Assembly: GCA_040878185.1 (NCBI GenBank)
Contig: JBBDMS010000048.1
Location: 1 to 64,000, forward strand
Direction of reading: 5' to 3'
From: JAWXBK01 sp040878185
GTDB lineage: Bacteria > Pseudomonadota > Alphaproteobacteria > Dongiales > Dongiaceae
Length of the DNA: 64,000 nucleotides
Positions 49,895 to 57,481 of this stretch are shown in pieces. Within the stretch, counting starts at the first letter, position 1. The number at the start of each line of letters is the position of its first letter. A program made the translations under genes and the position numbers. The notes under the pieces are model-generated. The model saw nothing but the letters and a program-made list of their open reading frames with translations, did not search any database and was not told the origin of the DNA.

Positions 49895-50611
49895 ATGGAC
49901 GCACAAGCCCCCAAGCAGGCCACCGACGGCAGCGCTCGCCCGGGCGCCAAAATGCCGGGCGCCAACATGCGGCGCGTGCCGTACTGGAACCAGACCACCA
50001 ATTTCACCTGCGGTCCTTCGGCCGTGATGATGGCGATGAACGCCTTCGATCCGGATATCGGCATGACGCGCCCGCTGGAATACACGCTCTGGCGCGAGGC
50101 GAATTCGGTGGTGATGAGCGGCAAGGGTCCGGCCGGCTGCAGCCCGATCGGTCTCGCGCTTGCCGCACACTGCCGTGGTTACGAGACCGAAATCCATATC
50201 AATCACCGCCGGCCATTTCTCGTGGATCGGGCGCGCGATCCGAAGCTGCGCGAGGTGGTCGAAATCGTCTACAGCATGGACCTTGCCGAGCTCGAGGCGG
50301 AGGGCCTCCCGGTTGTCTATAACTGGCCGGGCGTTGCCGGCATCGAGGCGAAGTTTCGCGAAGGCTGGCTGCCGGTCGTGCTGGTTAGCACCCATTTCGT
50401 CCATGGCGATCATACGCCGCACTGGATCGTGGTGACGGGGTTCGACCCAGACCGGGTCTACATCAACGATCCGTGGATCTCGCGGAACAAAGGCCAGAGC
50501 GAAATCGACGTGACCGACCGGCCGATCCCGCGCGCCGATTTCAACCGGATGGCCTGCTACGGCAAGCGCAAGGAGCGCTCGGTCCTGTTCCTGCGCCAGC
50601 GCGGCGCGTAA
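49895..50611 (+). CDS. Peptidase C39-like (papain-fold) protein in the odh operon
   Basis: A 238-residue protein with the papain-like C39 fold: cysteine C39 in NFTCGPSAVMMAMNAF, histidine near residue 176 in PHWIVVTGFD, and aspartate near 191 in YINDPW. The C39 fold is used by bacteriocin-leader peptidases and by DUF3335-type proteins, sometimes paired with GNAT or ATP-grasp enzymes. No signal peptide or membrane segment is seen, so it is cytoplasmic. Its position between sucB and lpd suggests coexpression with the 2-oxoglutarate dehydrogenase complex. Substrate unknown. Confidence 0.8.
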   Translation: MDAQAPKQATDGSARPGAKMPGANMRRVPYWNQTTNFTCGPSAVMMAMNAFDPDIGMTRPLEYTLWREANSVVMSGKGPAGCSPIGLALAAHCRGYETEIHINHRRPFLVDRARDPKLREVVEIVYSMDLAELEAEGLPVVYNWPGVAGIEAKFREGWLPVVLVSTHFVHGDHTPHWIVVTGFDPDRVYINDPWISRNKGQSEIDVTDRPIPRADFNRMACYGKRKERSVLFLRQRGA

Positions 50612-50665
50612 GGCCGCGCACAGACCGGCGCGCGGCGCCGATAACCGGCAGAAGGCGGCAATCGC

Positions 50666-52072
50666 ATGGCGGACCAATATGACGTGGCGATCATCGGCGG
50701 CGGGCCGGCAGGCTATGTCGCCGCGATCCGGGCCGCCCAGCTCGGCATGCGGACCGTCTGTATCGAGAAGCGCGGCGCGCTCGGCGGCACCTGTCTCAAT
50801 GTGGGCTGCATTCCCTCGAAGGCGCTGCTGCATGCCTCGGAACGCTATGAGGAGGCGAAGGGGCATCTCGCGCCCTTGGGCATCAGGATCGGCAGCGTCG
50901 ATCTCGATCTCGCAGCGATGCTTGCCCACAAGGACAAGGTCGTCACCGGCCTCACCAGGGGCATCGAATCGCTCTTCAAGAAGCACAGGATCGATTATCT
51001 CAAGGGCAGTGGCCGCCTCGCCGGCTCCGGTCGCGTCGATGTGGCGCTCGCCGATGGCGGCAGGACGAGCCTTGCGGCGACTTCGATCGTGATCGCGACC
51101 GGTTCAGAGCCGACTTCGCTGCCGGGCATTACGATCGACGAGAAGCGCATCGTCTCCTCGACCGGTGCGCTGATCTTGGCGACGGTGCCGACGCATCTGG
51201 TGGTGATCGGCGCCGGTTATATTGGGCTCGAGATGGGGTCGGTCTGGCGCCGTCTCGGTTCAAAAGTGACGGTCGTCGAATATCTCGACCGCATCCTGCC
51301 CGGCATGGACAAGGAGATCGCAAAACAGTTTCAGCGCATCCTCGAGCGCCAGGGCATGAAGTTCCGCCTGGCGACCAAGGTGACGGCGGCTTCGTCGTCG
51401 AGTGAAAGCGTTTCGCTCACGTTCGAGCCGGCGGCGGGCGGCGCGGCAGAGACGTTGCTGGCCGATTGTGTGCTGGTGGCGGTCGGTCGGCGGCCCTTTA
51501 CCGAGGAGCTCGGCCTCGAAGAGGCGGGCGTCGCGCTCGACGACAAAGGGCGGGTGCGCACCGACGCGCATTTCCAGACCAGCGCCGCCGGCATCTATGC
51601 CATCGGCGACGTGATTGCCGGCCCGATGCTCGCGCACAAGGCGATGGATGAGGGCGTCGCGCTGATGGAACGGCTCGCGGGCCAGGCGGGCCATGTGAAT
51701 TACGAAACCGTGCCAGGCATCGTGTTCACCTGGCCGGAAGTCGCCTCGGTCGGCCGCACCGAGGAACAGCTCAAGGAAGCGGGTATCGAGTATCGCGTCG
51801 GCAAGTTTCCGTTCATGGCGAACAGCCGCTCGCGCACGACCGGCGAGACCGACGGGTTTGTCAAATTACTGGCCGATGCGAAAACTGACCGGCTATTGGG
51901 CGCACATATTCTCGGCCCCGATGCCGGAACGCTGATCCATGAATGCGTCGTCGCGATGGAATTCGGCGGCGCGGTCGAGGATCTCGCGCGCTCGTTTCAC
52001 GGTCATCCGACCTTGTCGGAATCGATCAAGGAAGCGGCGCTCGCCGCCGGCACCGGCGCGATCCATATCTGA
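50666..52072 (+). CDS. lpd: Dihydrolipoyl dehydrogenase (E3)
   Basis: A 468-residue flavoprotein disulfide reductase. The N-terminal FAD site (VAIIGGGPAGYVAAIRAAQL), the redox pair in GGTCLNVGCIPSKALLHASE, the NAD motif LVVIGAGYIGLEMGSVWRRL, and GHPTLSESIKEAALAAG near the end with the His-Glu catalytic pair (HEC and HGHPTLSE) are present. It completes the sucA-sucB-lpd set and follows the C39-like gene by 54 bases. Confidence 0.98.
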   Translation: MADQYDVAIIGGGPAGYVAAIRAAQLGMRTVCIEKRGALGGTCLNVGCIPSKALLHASERYEEAKGHLAPLGIRIGSVDLDLAAMLAHKDKVVTGLTRGIESLFKKHRIDYLKGSGRLAGSGRVDVALADGGRTSLAATSIVIATGSEPTSLPGITIDEKRIVSSTGALILATVPTHLVVIGAGYIGLEMGSVWRRLGSKVTVVEYLDRILPGMDKEIAKQFQRILERQGMKFRLATKVTAASSSSESVSLTFEPAAGGAAETLLADCVLVAVGRRPFTEELGLEEAGVALDDKGRVRTDAHFQTSAAGIYAIGDVIAGPMLAHKAMDEGVALMERLAGQAGHVNYETVPGIVFTWPEVASVGRTEEQLKEAGIEYRVGKFPFMANSRSRTTGETDGFVKLLADAKTDRLLGAHILGPDAGTLIHECVVAMEFGGAVEDLARSFHGHPTLSESIKEAALAAGTGAIHI

Positions 52073-52104
52073 GCGAAAGCGCGGGCGTGTCCCCGCTCCG
52101 CTTT

Positions 52105-52665
52105 CTACTGGGGGTCAGCTAGAATCTCGGCGATCGTCTTGCTGAGCACGACTTCGACGGACCGGCGCACCGATTCGGCGGCGAACACGCAGGTGAAGGA
52201 GCCGTCGGCGCGAACCGCCGCCTCGACGGCGAGCGGCCGGCTTGTGGCGGCGGGCACCGAATCGACGCGGCCCGACAAGCGCGAATCCGTCACGCAGTAT
52301 CCCGACAGATCGGTATCCATGTGGCAGCGCAGGATGAGCCGCAAATCGTCGAAGGTTATGGCGGCGGCATTTTCGGCGACCGCCGGACGGCTCGCCACGG
52401 CATCGGCCCAGGCCTCGCGGATACGCCGGGTGGCCTCCTCGCGATAGTCGAGATTGACCGTCGCGCCGCTGCAGAGATGCGTCACCGATTCCAGCGTCTT
52501 CTTGAACACGTCGATGCCGGCGATGAGCGGCCCGTCGGGGCTTGCCGCTTCCGATTGGGCTAATGCGGCCGGCGCGGTGGCGTCGGGGTCGGGCCCGGTC
52601 ACATCGTAAACGCAGCCGCCGGCAACTAAGGCAACCAGCAGAATTACCAGCCCGCGCAATGACAT
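52105..52665 (-). CDS. Putative lipoprotein of unknown function
   Basis: A 186-residue lipoprotein: MSLRGLVILLVALVAGGCVY gives a signal peptide with lipobox AGGC and lipid-modified Cys at 19. The mature part (about 165 residues) includes ATRRIREAWADAVASRPAVA and several cysteines (in LCSGATV, RCHMDT, GYCVTD and FTCVFAA), probably disulfide-linked outside. Family not recognised. The gene lies 32 bases from the lpd stop, in the opposite direction, and is divergent from another lipoprotein gene. Confidence 0.65.
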   Translation of the reverse strand: MSLRGLVILLVALVAGGCVYDVTGPDPDATAPAALAQSEAASPDGPLIAGIDVFKKTLESVTHLCSGATVNLDYREEATRRIREAWADAVASRPAVAENAAAITFDDLRLILRCHMDTDLSGYCVTDSRLSGRVDSVPAATSRPLAVEAAVRADGSFTCVFAAESVRRSVEVVLSKTIAEILADPQ

Positions 52666-52821
52666 ATGCCCCTCGCCTGTTGGTGGTTCCACCCGTGCCC
52701 CCGCGCGCGGATAGAGAAGCGCAGACAAATTGCGCCTTGCAGTTGATACACGATTCGATTAATCCGGGAAACGATCAACCGGTCGTTGTGGGCGACCGAT
52801 GCGACAAAGGGTGGGGAAACA

Positions 52822-53400
52822 ATGTATTCAAACTGGCATCGCGCCATTGGCGCGAGCGTAATTCTCATTGGCCTTGCGGGATGCAGCAGCAATCGGGTCG
52901 AACCGATCTCGGCCGCCGATGCGACCTGGACCGAGAATGTACAGGTGGCGGCGATTCATATCGAACGAAACAATCCCGATGTTCCGGTTGTGGTGATGGA
53001 CAACCTCGCGAGGCATCTGCGCATCGTCATGGACAGCTGCGTCGTCGGCGAGCGCAATGTCGACATGCGCGTCCGGGTCGACAATTTCGAGGGCAACAGC
53101 ACAGCGGCTGCGATCCTGATCGGCGACACGACCGGGCTCTCCGGGACCGTGCTGCTCGAGGATCCGGAAACCGGCGCGACGCAGGGCGAGTATTATGTGG
53201 ATTCCGTTCAATCCGGGGGCGGCCTGATCGGCGCGGCGGTTCTCTCGGGCAGCGAGGACGGCATGCCGCTGATGTTCGCGGAGCAGGTCTGCGAAGACGT
53301 GTTTGCGGGCGTACCGCCGGAGCGCGCGGATGCGAGTTCTCCGAGCACGCTGTCGCCGCGCGAAATGGAACTCGAGGAACGCGAAGCTGTCGACGAATAA
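52822..53400 (+). CDS. Putative lipoprotein of unknown function
   Basis: A 192-residue lipoprotein starting MYSNWHRAIGASVILIGLAG, with lipobox LAGC and Cys near 21. The extracytoplasmic body contains LARHLRIVMDSCVVGERNVD and TGLSGTVLLEDPETGATQG, and a Ser/Glu-rich C-terminus (SSPSTLSPREMELEEREAVD). No family recognised. The start is preceded by a GGGTGGGGAAAC-like purine run. It is divergent from the lipoprotein at 52105-52665 with 156 bases between starts. Confidence 0.65.
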   Translation: MYSNWHRAIGASVILIGLAGCSSNRVEPISAADATWTENVQVAAIHIERNNPDVPVVVMDNLARHLRIVMDSCVVGERNVDMRVRVDNFEGNSTAAAILIGDTTGLSGTVLLEDPETGATQGEYYVDSVQSGGGLIGAAVLSGSEDGMPLMFAEQVCEDVFAGVPPERADASSPSTLSPREMELEEREAVDE

Positions 53401-53482
53401 TCGGACGGAATGCAAACCGGCATTCGCCGTCACGTCCGTTTACGGCGCCAGAGCATGACGGCGATACCGCGAACTTACCTCG

Positions 53483-54010
53483 TTACAGCTTGACGACCGG
53501 AATGCTCATCCAGGTGAGTTCGCTGATTCGCTCGGCGCCGAGGCTTTCGTAGAAATTGAAGGCGAGCCGGTTCGGGTCGTAGACGTTCCAGACCAGCTCG
53601 CCGGCATCGAACTCGCGCGCGATGCGCGCCACCTCCGCCATCAGCGCGCGGCCGACGCCGTGCCGCCGCACTTCCTCGCGCACCCAGAGATCGATGATGT
53701 AGAGCAGCCGCAGGCTGCGATCGACGTCGTAGCCGAAATGGAACAGGAGGTAGCCGGCCGGCCTCCGACTGACATGCGCGACGATACCGTCGAAAGCGCG
53801 CCTGGGGCCGAAGCCGGCCTCGCGGAATGCCTTCGCATCGAAATTGAGCGGTGCCTTGTCGCCGAGCGCGCGCAGATAGGCGCCGAACTCGCCCGACATC
53901 GCGATGACATCGTCGGCATCGTTCGGCGCGATCGGGCGGATCGTCGGGGGCCGTATCGGCTGGCCGGAAACGGGCGGGCTCACGTCCGCTCGGCGAGCAG
54001 GTACATCCAT
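53483..54010 (-). CDS. GNAT-family N-acetyltransferase (copy 1)
   Basis: A 175-residue GNAT. LLYIIDLWVREEVRRHGVGR contains the R/Q-x-x-G-x-G/A acetyl-CoA motif, and YDPNRLAFNFYESLGAERIS is motif B. Many such enzymes acetylate small amines or protein N-termini; the acceptor is unknown. It overlaps the downstream end of its paralogue (54477-53980) by 31 bases on the same strand and shares about half its residues. Confidence 0.85.
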   Translation of the reverse strand: MDVPARRADVSPPVSGQPIRPPTIRPIAPNDADDVIAMSGEFGAYLRALGDKAPLNFDAKAFREAGFGPRRAFDGIVAHVSRRPAGYLLFHFGYDVDRSLRLLYIIDLWVREEVRRHGVGRALMAEVARIAREFDAGELVWNVYDPNRLAFNFYESLGAERISELTWMSIPVVKL

Positions 54011-54477
54011 GTGTAGTCGGTCACCGGATCGGCGCCGAGGCTGGCGTAGAAATCGAGCGCCGATTGATTGCCATTATGCACGAACCAGACCAGCCTGCGG
54101 GCATTGAAATCGGCGGCGATGCGTTGCGTCTCTTCGATCAGCGCGCGACCCACGCCGCCGCGCCGCATCGTCTTTCGAACCCAGAGTTCGATAACGTAGA
54201 GCAGCCGCATCGACCGATCGATGTCATAGCTGAAATGATACAGCAGGTACCCGGCGGGCCGGCCGGCCGAATGCGCAATGATGCCATCGAATACACGATT
54301 CGGGCCGAAGCCGTTTTCCCGGTACGCGGCCTCGTCGAAGTCGAATTCTGTCGCGTCGCCGAGCTCGCGAAGATGGGCGGTAAACTCCCGCCACATCGCC
54401 AGAATCTCGGGCGCGTCGTCCAGCGCGATCGGCCGGATGACGGGCGAAGCGATTACGGGTTCCGGATTTGCAGCCAA
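53980..54477 (-). CDS. GNAT-family N-acetyltransferase (copy 2)
   Basis: A 165-residue paralogue of the previous gene: LLYVIELWVRKTMRRGGVGR matches the acetyl-CoA-binding motif, and HNGNQSALDFYASLGADPVT aligns with its motif B. The two genes run head to tail with a 31-base overlap and probably arose by tandem duplication. The acceptor is unknown. Confidence 0.85.
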   Translation of the reverse strand: MAANPEPVIASPVIRPIALDDAPEILAMWREFTAHLRELGDATEFDFDEAAYRENGFGPNRVFDGIIAHSAGRPAGYLLYHFSYDIDRSMRLLYVIELWVRKTMRRGGVGRALIEETQRIAADFNARRLVWFVHNGNQSALDFYASLGADPVTDYTWMYLLAERT

Positions 54478-54483
54478 GAGAAC

Positions 54484-54954
54484 CTAGTCCAGTGCCTCGA
54501 TGGCGGTGACTGTCAGCACGTCGAGAATGAGATTGGTCGCCTCGCGCACCAGCAGCACCTTATCGTCAACGATATAGTACTCGTAGCCGGAACGGCGCGG
54601 AAGCTGTCCGCGCAGGTCGTCCGGCAGCCGGTAAAAAGCGACATCGCCCGGAATCCGCTGGCCGCGCGCAATCTGCATGGCAATGCCCGGCGGCAACCAG
54701 CCCTTCTTGGCGAGGCCCGGGGGAATGCCCCTGTTCTTCCCGGAACCGGAATAGACATAGTCGTGATAGTTCCGGGAATAATAGCTGCGGATCAGCCGCC
54801 GCTCGACCTCGTCCATGAGGATGTCGCCGAGATCGCCGTCGTCGGCGATCTGGACGGCGCCGGGGTCGATCGAACGTGTCGTCTCCGCCAAGACGGCATG
54901 CGGCGCGATGGTCAGCAGGGGTGCGAGAGCAAGAAGAGCCAGCAATCTACGCAT
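54484..54954 (-). CDS. CigR/RcnB-like secreted protein
   Basis: A 156-residue secreted protein with signal peptide MRRLLALLALAPLLTIAPHA. The mature part has NRGIPPGLAKKGWLPPGIAM and RLPDDLRGQLPRRSGYEYYI, followed by a hydrophobic VLLVREATNLILDVL; this matches the CigR/RcnB-like family (small periplasmic proteins with PPG/LP repeats). The AGGGAGGT Shine-Dalgarno abuts the ATG at 54960 but is six bases ahead of 54954, so the latter was preferred. Downstream of xerC on the same strand. Confidence 0.75.
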   Translation of the reverse strand: MRRLLALLALAPLLTIAPHAVLAETTRSIDPGAVQIADDGDLGDILMDEVERRLIRSYYSRNYHDYVYSGSGKNRGIPPGLAKKGWLPPGIAMQIARGQRIPGDVAFYRLPDDLRGQLPRRSGYEYYIVDDKVLLVREATNLILDVLTVTAIEALD

Positions 54955-54967
54955 GGTCATACCTCCC

Positions 54968-55966
54968 TTACGGTCCGCCAGGCCCGCCGCGGCGACGAGC
55001 CCGCGGATGCGCCCGATCATACCCCAAAAGCAGCGCGGCGCTATCCACGTCGGTATAGCGCTGGGTCGTGCTGAGCGAGGCGTGGCCGAGCAGTTCCTGG
55101 ATCGCACGAATGTCGCCGCCATTGGCCAGCAAATGGGTGGCAAAACTGTGACGCAGCGCATGCGGCGTCGCGGTCTCCGGCAGCCCGAGCCGGATGCGCA
55201 GCCCGGCGATCCGGCCCTGCACGATCCGCGCGTTGAGCCGGCCCCCGCGCACACCGACAAAGGCCGGATGCGCGCCCTCGTTCGGCCAGGGCGTCGCGGC
55301 CCGCCAGGTTTCGATCGCCTCGATCACCGTCGGCAGAAGCGGCACCTGCCGCTGCTTGCGGCCCTTGCCGAGCACGGTCAGCATCGCGACGCCGTCGCGC
55401 TCCGCGCCGCGCGGCAGATCGCGCCAGTCGAGCGCCAGCGCTTCGCCGATGCGCAGGCCCGCGCCATAGAGCAGCAGCAGCAGGGCGAGGTCGCGCACCG
55501 CGGTCCATGACGCGGTTTCGCTGTCGGCCGCAGTGCCGGCCCCGTTACCTATATCCTCCAGCGCATCGATCAGGTCCTCGGCTTCGGCGCCGGTCAGCGC
55601 CTTGGGCAGGCTGCGCGGCAGTTTCGGCGTCGCGAGCGTGGCCAGCGCGGGATTCTGGATATCGCGATGGCGCGCGAGATAGCGAAACAGGCTGCGCAGG
55701 GCCGACAAGGCGCGCGCGGTCGAGCTGGCTGCGAGGCCGGTCTGTTTTCTGAACGAGAGCCAGGCGCGCAGATCGCTGCGCTCGAGCGCCGCCATGTCGG
55801 CGAGACACGCGGGGCCGCCGCGATGGTCGTTCATGAAGGCAAGGAACGCGGCGACGTCGTGCCGGTAGGCCACGACGCTGTGCGCCGAACTGCGGCGCTC
55901 GTGGGTCATCTGCGCCAGCCAGGCCTCGATCGCATCGACGAGGTCGGGCTGGGCGGCGATCGTCAT
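54968..55966 (-). CDS. xerC: Site-specific tyrosine recombinase XerC
   Basis: A 332-residue recombinase resolving chromosome dimers at dif with XerD. The catalytic residues appear as R172 (GAGLRIGEAL), K201 (GKGRKQR), H269 and R272 (HALRHSFATHLL), H295 (LLGHASLSTTQRY) and Y304 as the nucleophile. The SAM-like N-terminal domain occupies about residues 1-115. It follows DUF484 by one base, a common pair, and is not within a mobile element, so a core rather than integrase role is likely. Confidence 0.95.
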   Translation of the reverse strand: MTIAAQPDLVDAIEAWLAQMTHERRSSAHSVVAYRHDVAAFLAFMNDHRGGPACLADMAALERSDLRAWLSFRKQTGLAASSTARALSALRSLFRYLARHRDIQNPALATLATPKLPRSLPKALTGAEAEDLIDALEDIGNGAGTAADSETASWTAVRDLALLLLLYGAGLRIGEALALDWRDLPRGAERDGVAMLTVLGKGRKQRQVPLLPTVIEAIETWRAATPWPNEGAHPAFVGVRGGRLNARIVQGRIAGLRIRLGLPETATPHALRHSFATHLLANGGDIRAIQELLGHASLSTTQRYTDVDSAALLLGYDRAHPRARRRGGPGGP

Positions 55967-55967
55967 G

Positions 55968-56708
55968 TCAGAGCGACCGGGTGAGCCAGTTTCGGATGCA
56001 ATGCTCGATGATGCGGGCGAGAAAGGTGAGCAGCTCCGTGCCCTGGCCGGGATTGAAGAAACCGGGATGGCGCGTGCCGAAGGCGATGAGCCCGGTCGGT
56101 GCGTTCTCGTGCGGTGTCAGGCGGATCAGCGCATCCGAGCGCACCAGCCCGGCCGCGCCGCCGAAGACGGCCGGCTCGCCGGCGATCTCGTCGCGCAGCA
56201 TCACTTCGACGCCGGGCCCCATCACTTCGTCGACCGTGCCGGGACGCAGCAGGAAGAGCCCGTCATAGCGCACCGGCGCTGTCGGCGGCGTCTCGCTCTC
56301 GATGCACAGGGTCACGACGTCGACATCGAGCAGGATCGCGAGGTCGGTGGTGACCGCCTCAATCAACTGTTCGAAGGTGGCGGCACCCAGCAGCGACAGC
56401 ACGGCGCGATGCACGCGATCCTGGGTCGAGAGATTGTCGCGGCTGTTCGCCAGGAGATCGTCGTGCTCGCTGCGCAGCCGCGCCACGTCGCCGCGCAGGC
56501 GCTCGAGCAGATAGGTCTGCAGATCGGCGATGCGATCGCCGTTCTGGCGCGCCGGCAGTTTCTGCCGCTCCAGCACGTCGGGATGGCGCATCAGGAATTC
56601 GGGATGGCGATCGAGATAGTCGATCACATGCCGCGCGGTCACCCGTGCGGGCACGCGCCCGGCGGCGGCATTGTTGCGATCGGCAATATCTTCCGGGCTC
56701 TGGCTCAT
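55968..56708 (-). CDS. DUF484 family protein
   Basis: A 246-residue GAF-like protein. VIDYLDRHPEFLMRHPDVLE is the conserved N-terminal helix; a coiled-coil region (LQTYLLERLRGDVARLRSEH) follows, and the C-terminal part has LIAFGTRHPGFFNPGQGTEL and LTFLARIIEHCI. DUF484 is usually adjacent to xerC, as here; its function is unknown. It is translated immediately ahead of xerC. Confidence 0.93.
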   Translation of the reverse strand: MSQSPEDIADRNNAAAGRVPARVTARHVIDYLDRHPEFLMRHPDVLERQKLPARQNGDRIADLQTYLLERLRGDVARLRSEHDDLLANSRDNLSTQDRVHRAVLSLLGAATFEQLIEAVTTDLAILLDVDVVTLCIESETPPTAPVRYDGLFLLRPGTVDEVMGPGVEVMLRDEIAGEPAVFGGAAGLVRSDALIRLTPHENAPTGLIAFGTRHPGFFNPGQGTELLTFLARIIEHCIRNWLTRSL

Positions 56709-56717
56709 CGCATGTCT

Positions 56718-57374
56718 TTACAGGATCGACTGGCCGGTCTTCTGCCAGTCGGCAAGAAACGCGGCCAGACCCTTGTCGGTCAGCGGATGGTTGAAGAGCT
56801 GGCGCAGCACGTTGGGCGGCAGCGTCGCGACATCGGCGCCCATCTTCGCGGCCTGGACGACATGAACCGGATGGCGGATCGAGGCGACCAGCACTTCGGT
56901 CTCGATCGACGGATACTGCGCATAGATCTGCATGATGTCGGCGATCAGTTCCATGCCGTCGCTGCCCACATCGTCGAGCCGGCCGACGAAGGGCGAAATG
57001 AAACTCGCGCCGGCCTTCGCCGCAAGCAGCGCCTGCGCCGCCGAAAAGCAGAGCGTCACGTTGACCATCGTGCCTTCGTTGCGCAGCGTGCGGCAGGCTT
57101 TCAGCCCGTCGCGCGTCAGCGGCACCTTGACCGCGATGTTCTTTGCGATCTTCGCGAGCTTGCGCCCTTCGGCGAGCATCTTTTCATATTCGACCGCGGT
57201 CACTTCGGCACTGACCGGGCCGGGCACGATCGAACAGATTTCCTTGACCACCTCGATGAAGGGGCGGCCGCTCTTGGCGATCAGCGACGGATTGGTCGTG
57301 ATGCCGTCGACCAGACCGGTCTCGGCGAGATCGCGAATTTCCGCGATGTCCGCGCTGTCGATGAAAAACTTCAT
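56718..57374 (-). CDS. fsa: Small (FSA-type) transaldolase
   Basis: A 218-residue class I aldolase of the fructose-6-phosphate aldolase/TalC subfamily, probably transaldolase of the pentose phosphate route. [33 protein letters not shown], the Schiff-base lysine K83 in [13 protein letters not shown], and [20 protein letters not shown] with [11 protein letters not shown] are typical. It is divergent from priA, a frequent order in alphaproteobacteria. Confidence 0.95.
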   Translation of the reverse strand: MKFFIDSADIAEIRDLAETGLVDGITTNPSLIAKSGRPFIEVVKEICSIVPGPVSAEVTAVEYEKMLAEGRKLAKIAKNIAVKVPLTRDGLKACRTLRNEGTMVNVTLCFSAAQALLAAKAGASFISPFVGRLDDVGSDGMELIADIMQIYAQYPSIETEVLVASIRHPVHVVQAAKMGADVATLPPNVLRQLFNHPLTDKGLAAFLADWQKTGQSIL

Positions 57375-57481
57375 GCCCTGTCGATCCTTGTGGTGCCGCC
57401 GTCGGATAGCGATTGCCCGGATATCTCCGGGGAAACGCCCCGGCGTGACGCTTCCGACTCGCCTGATCTAGAGTGTATCGG

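Noticed and set aside
54968..55966. XerC-like gene as a phage or island integrase
   Set aside because: It lies in the conserved DUF484-xerC context with no att repeats, tRNA or phage genes.
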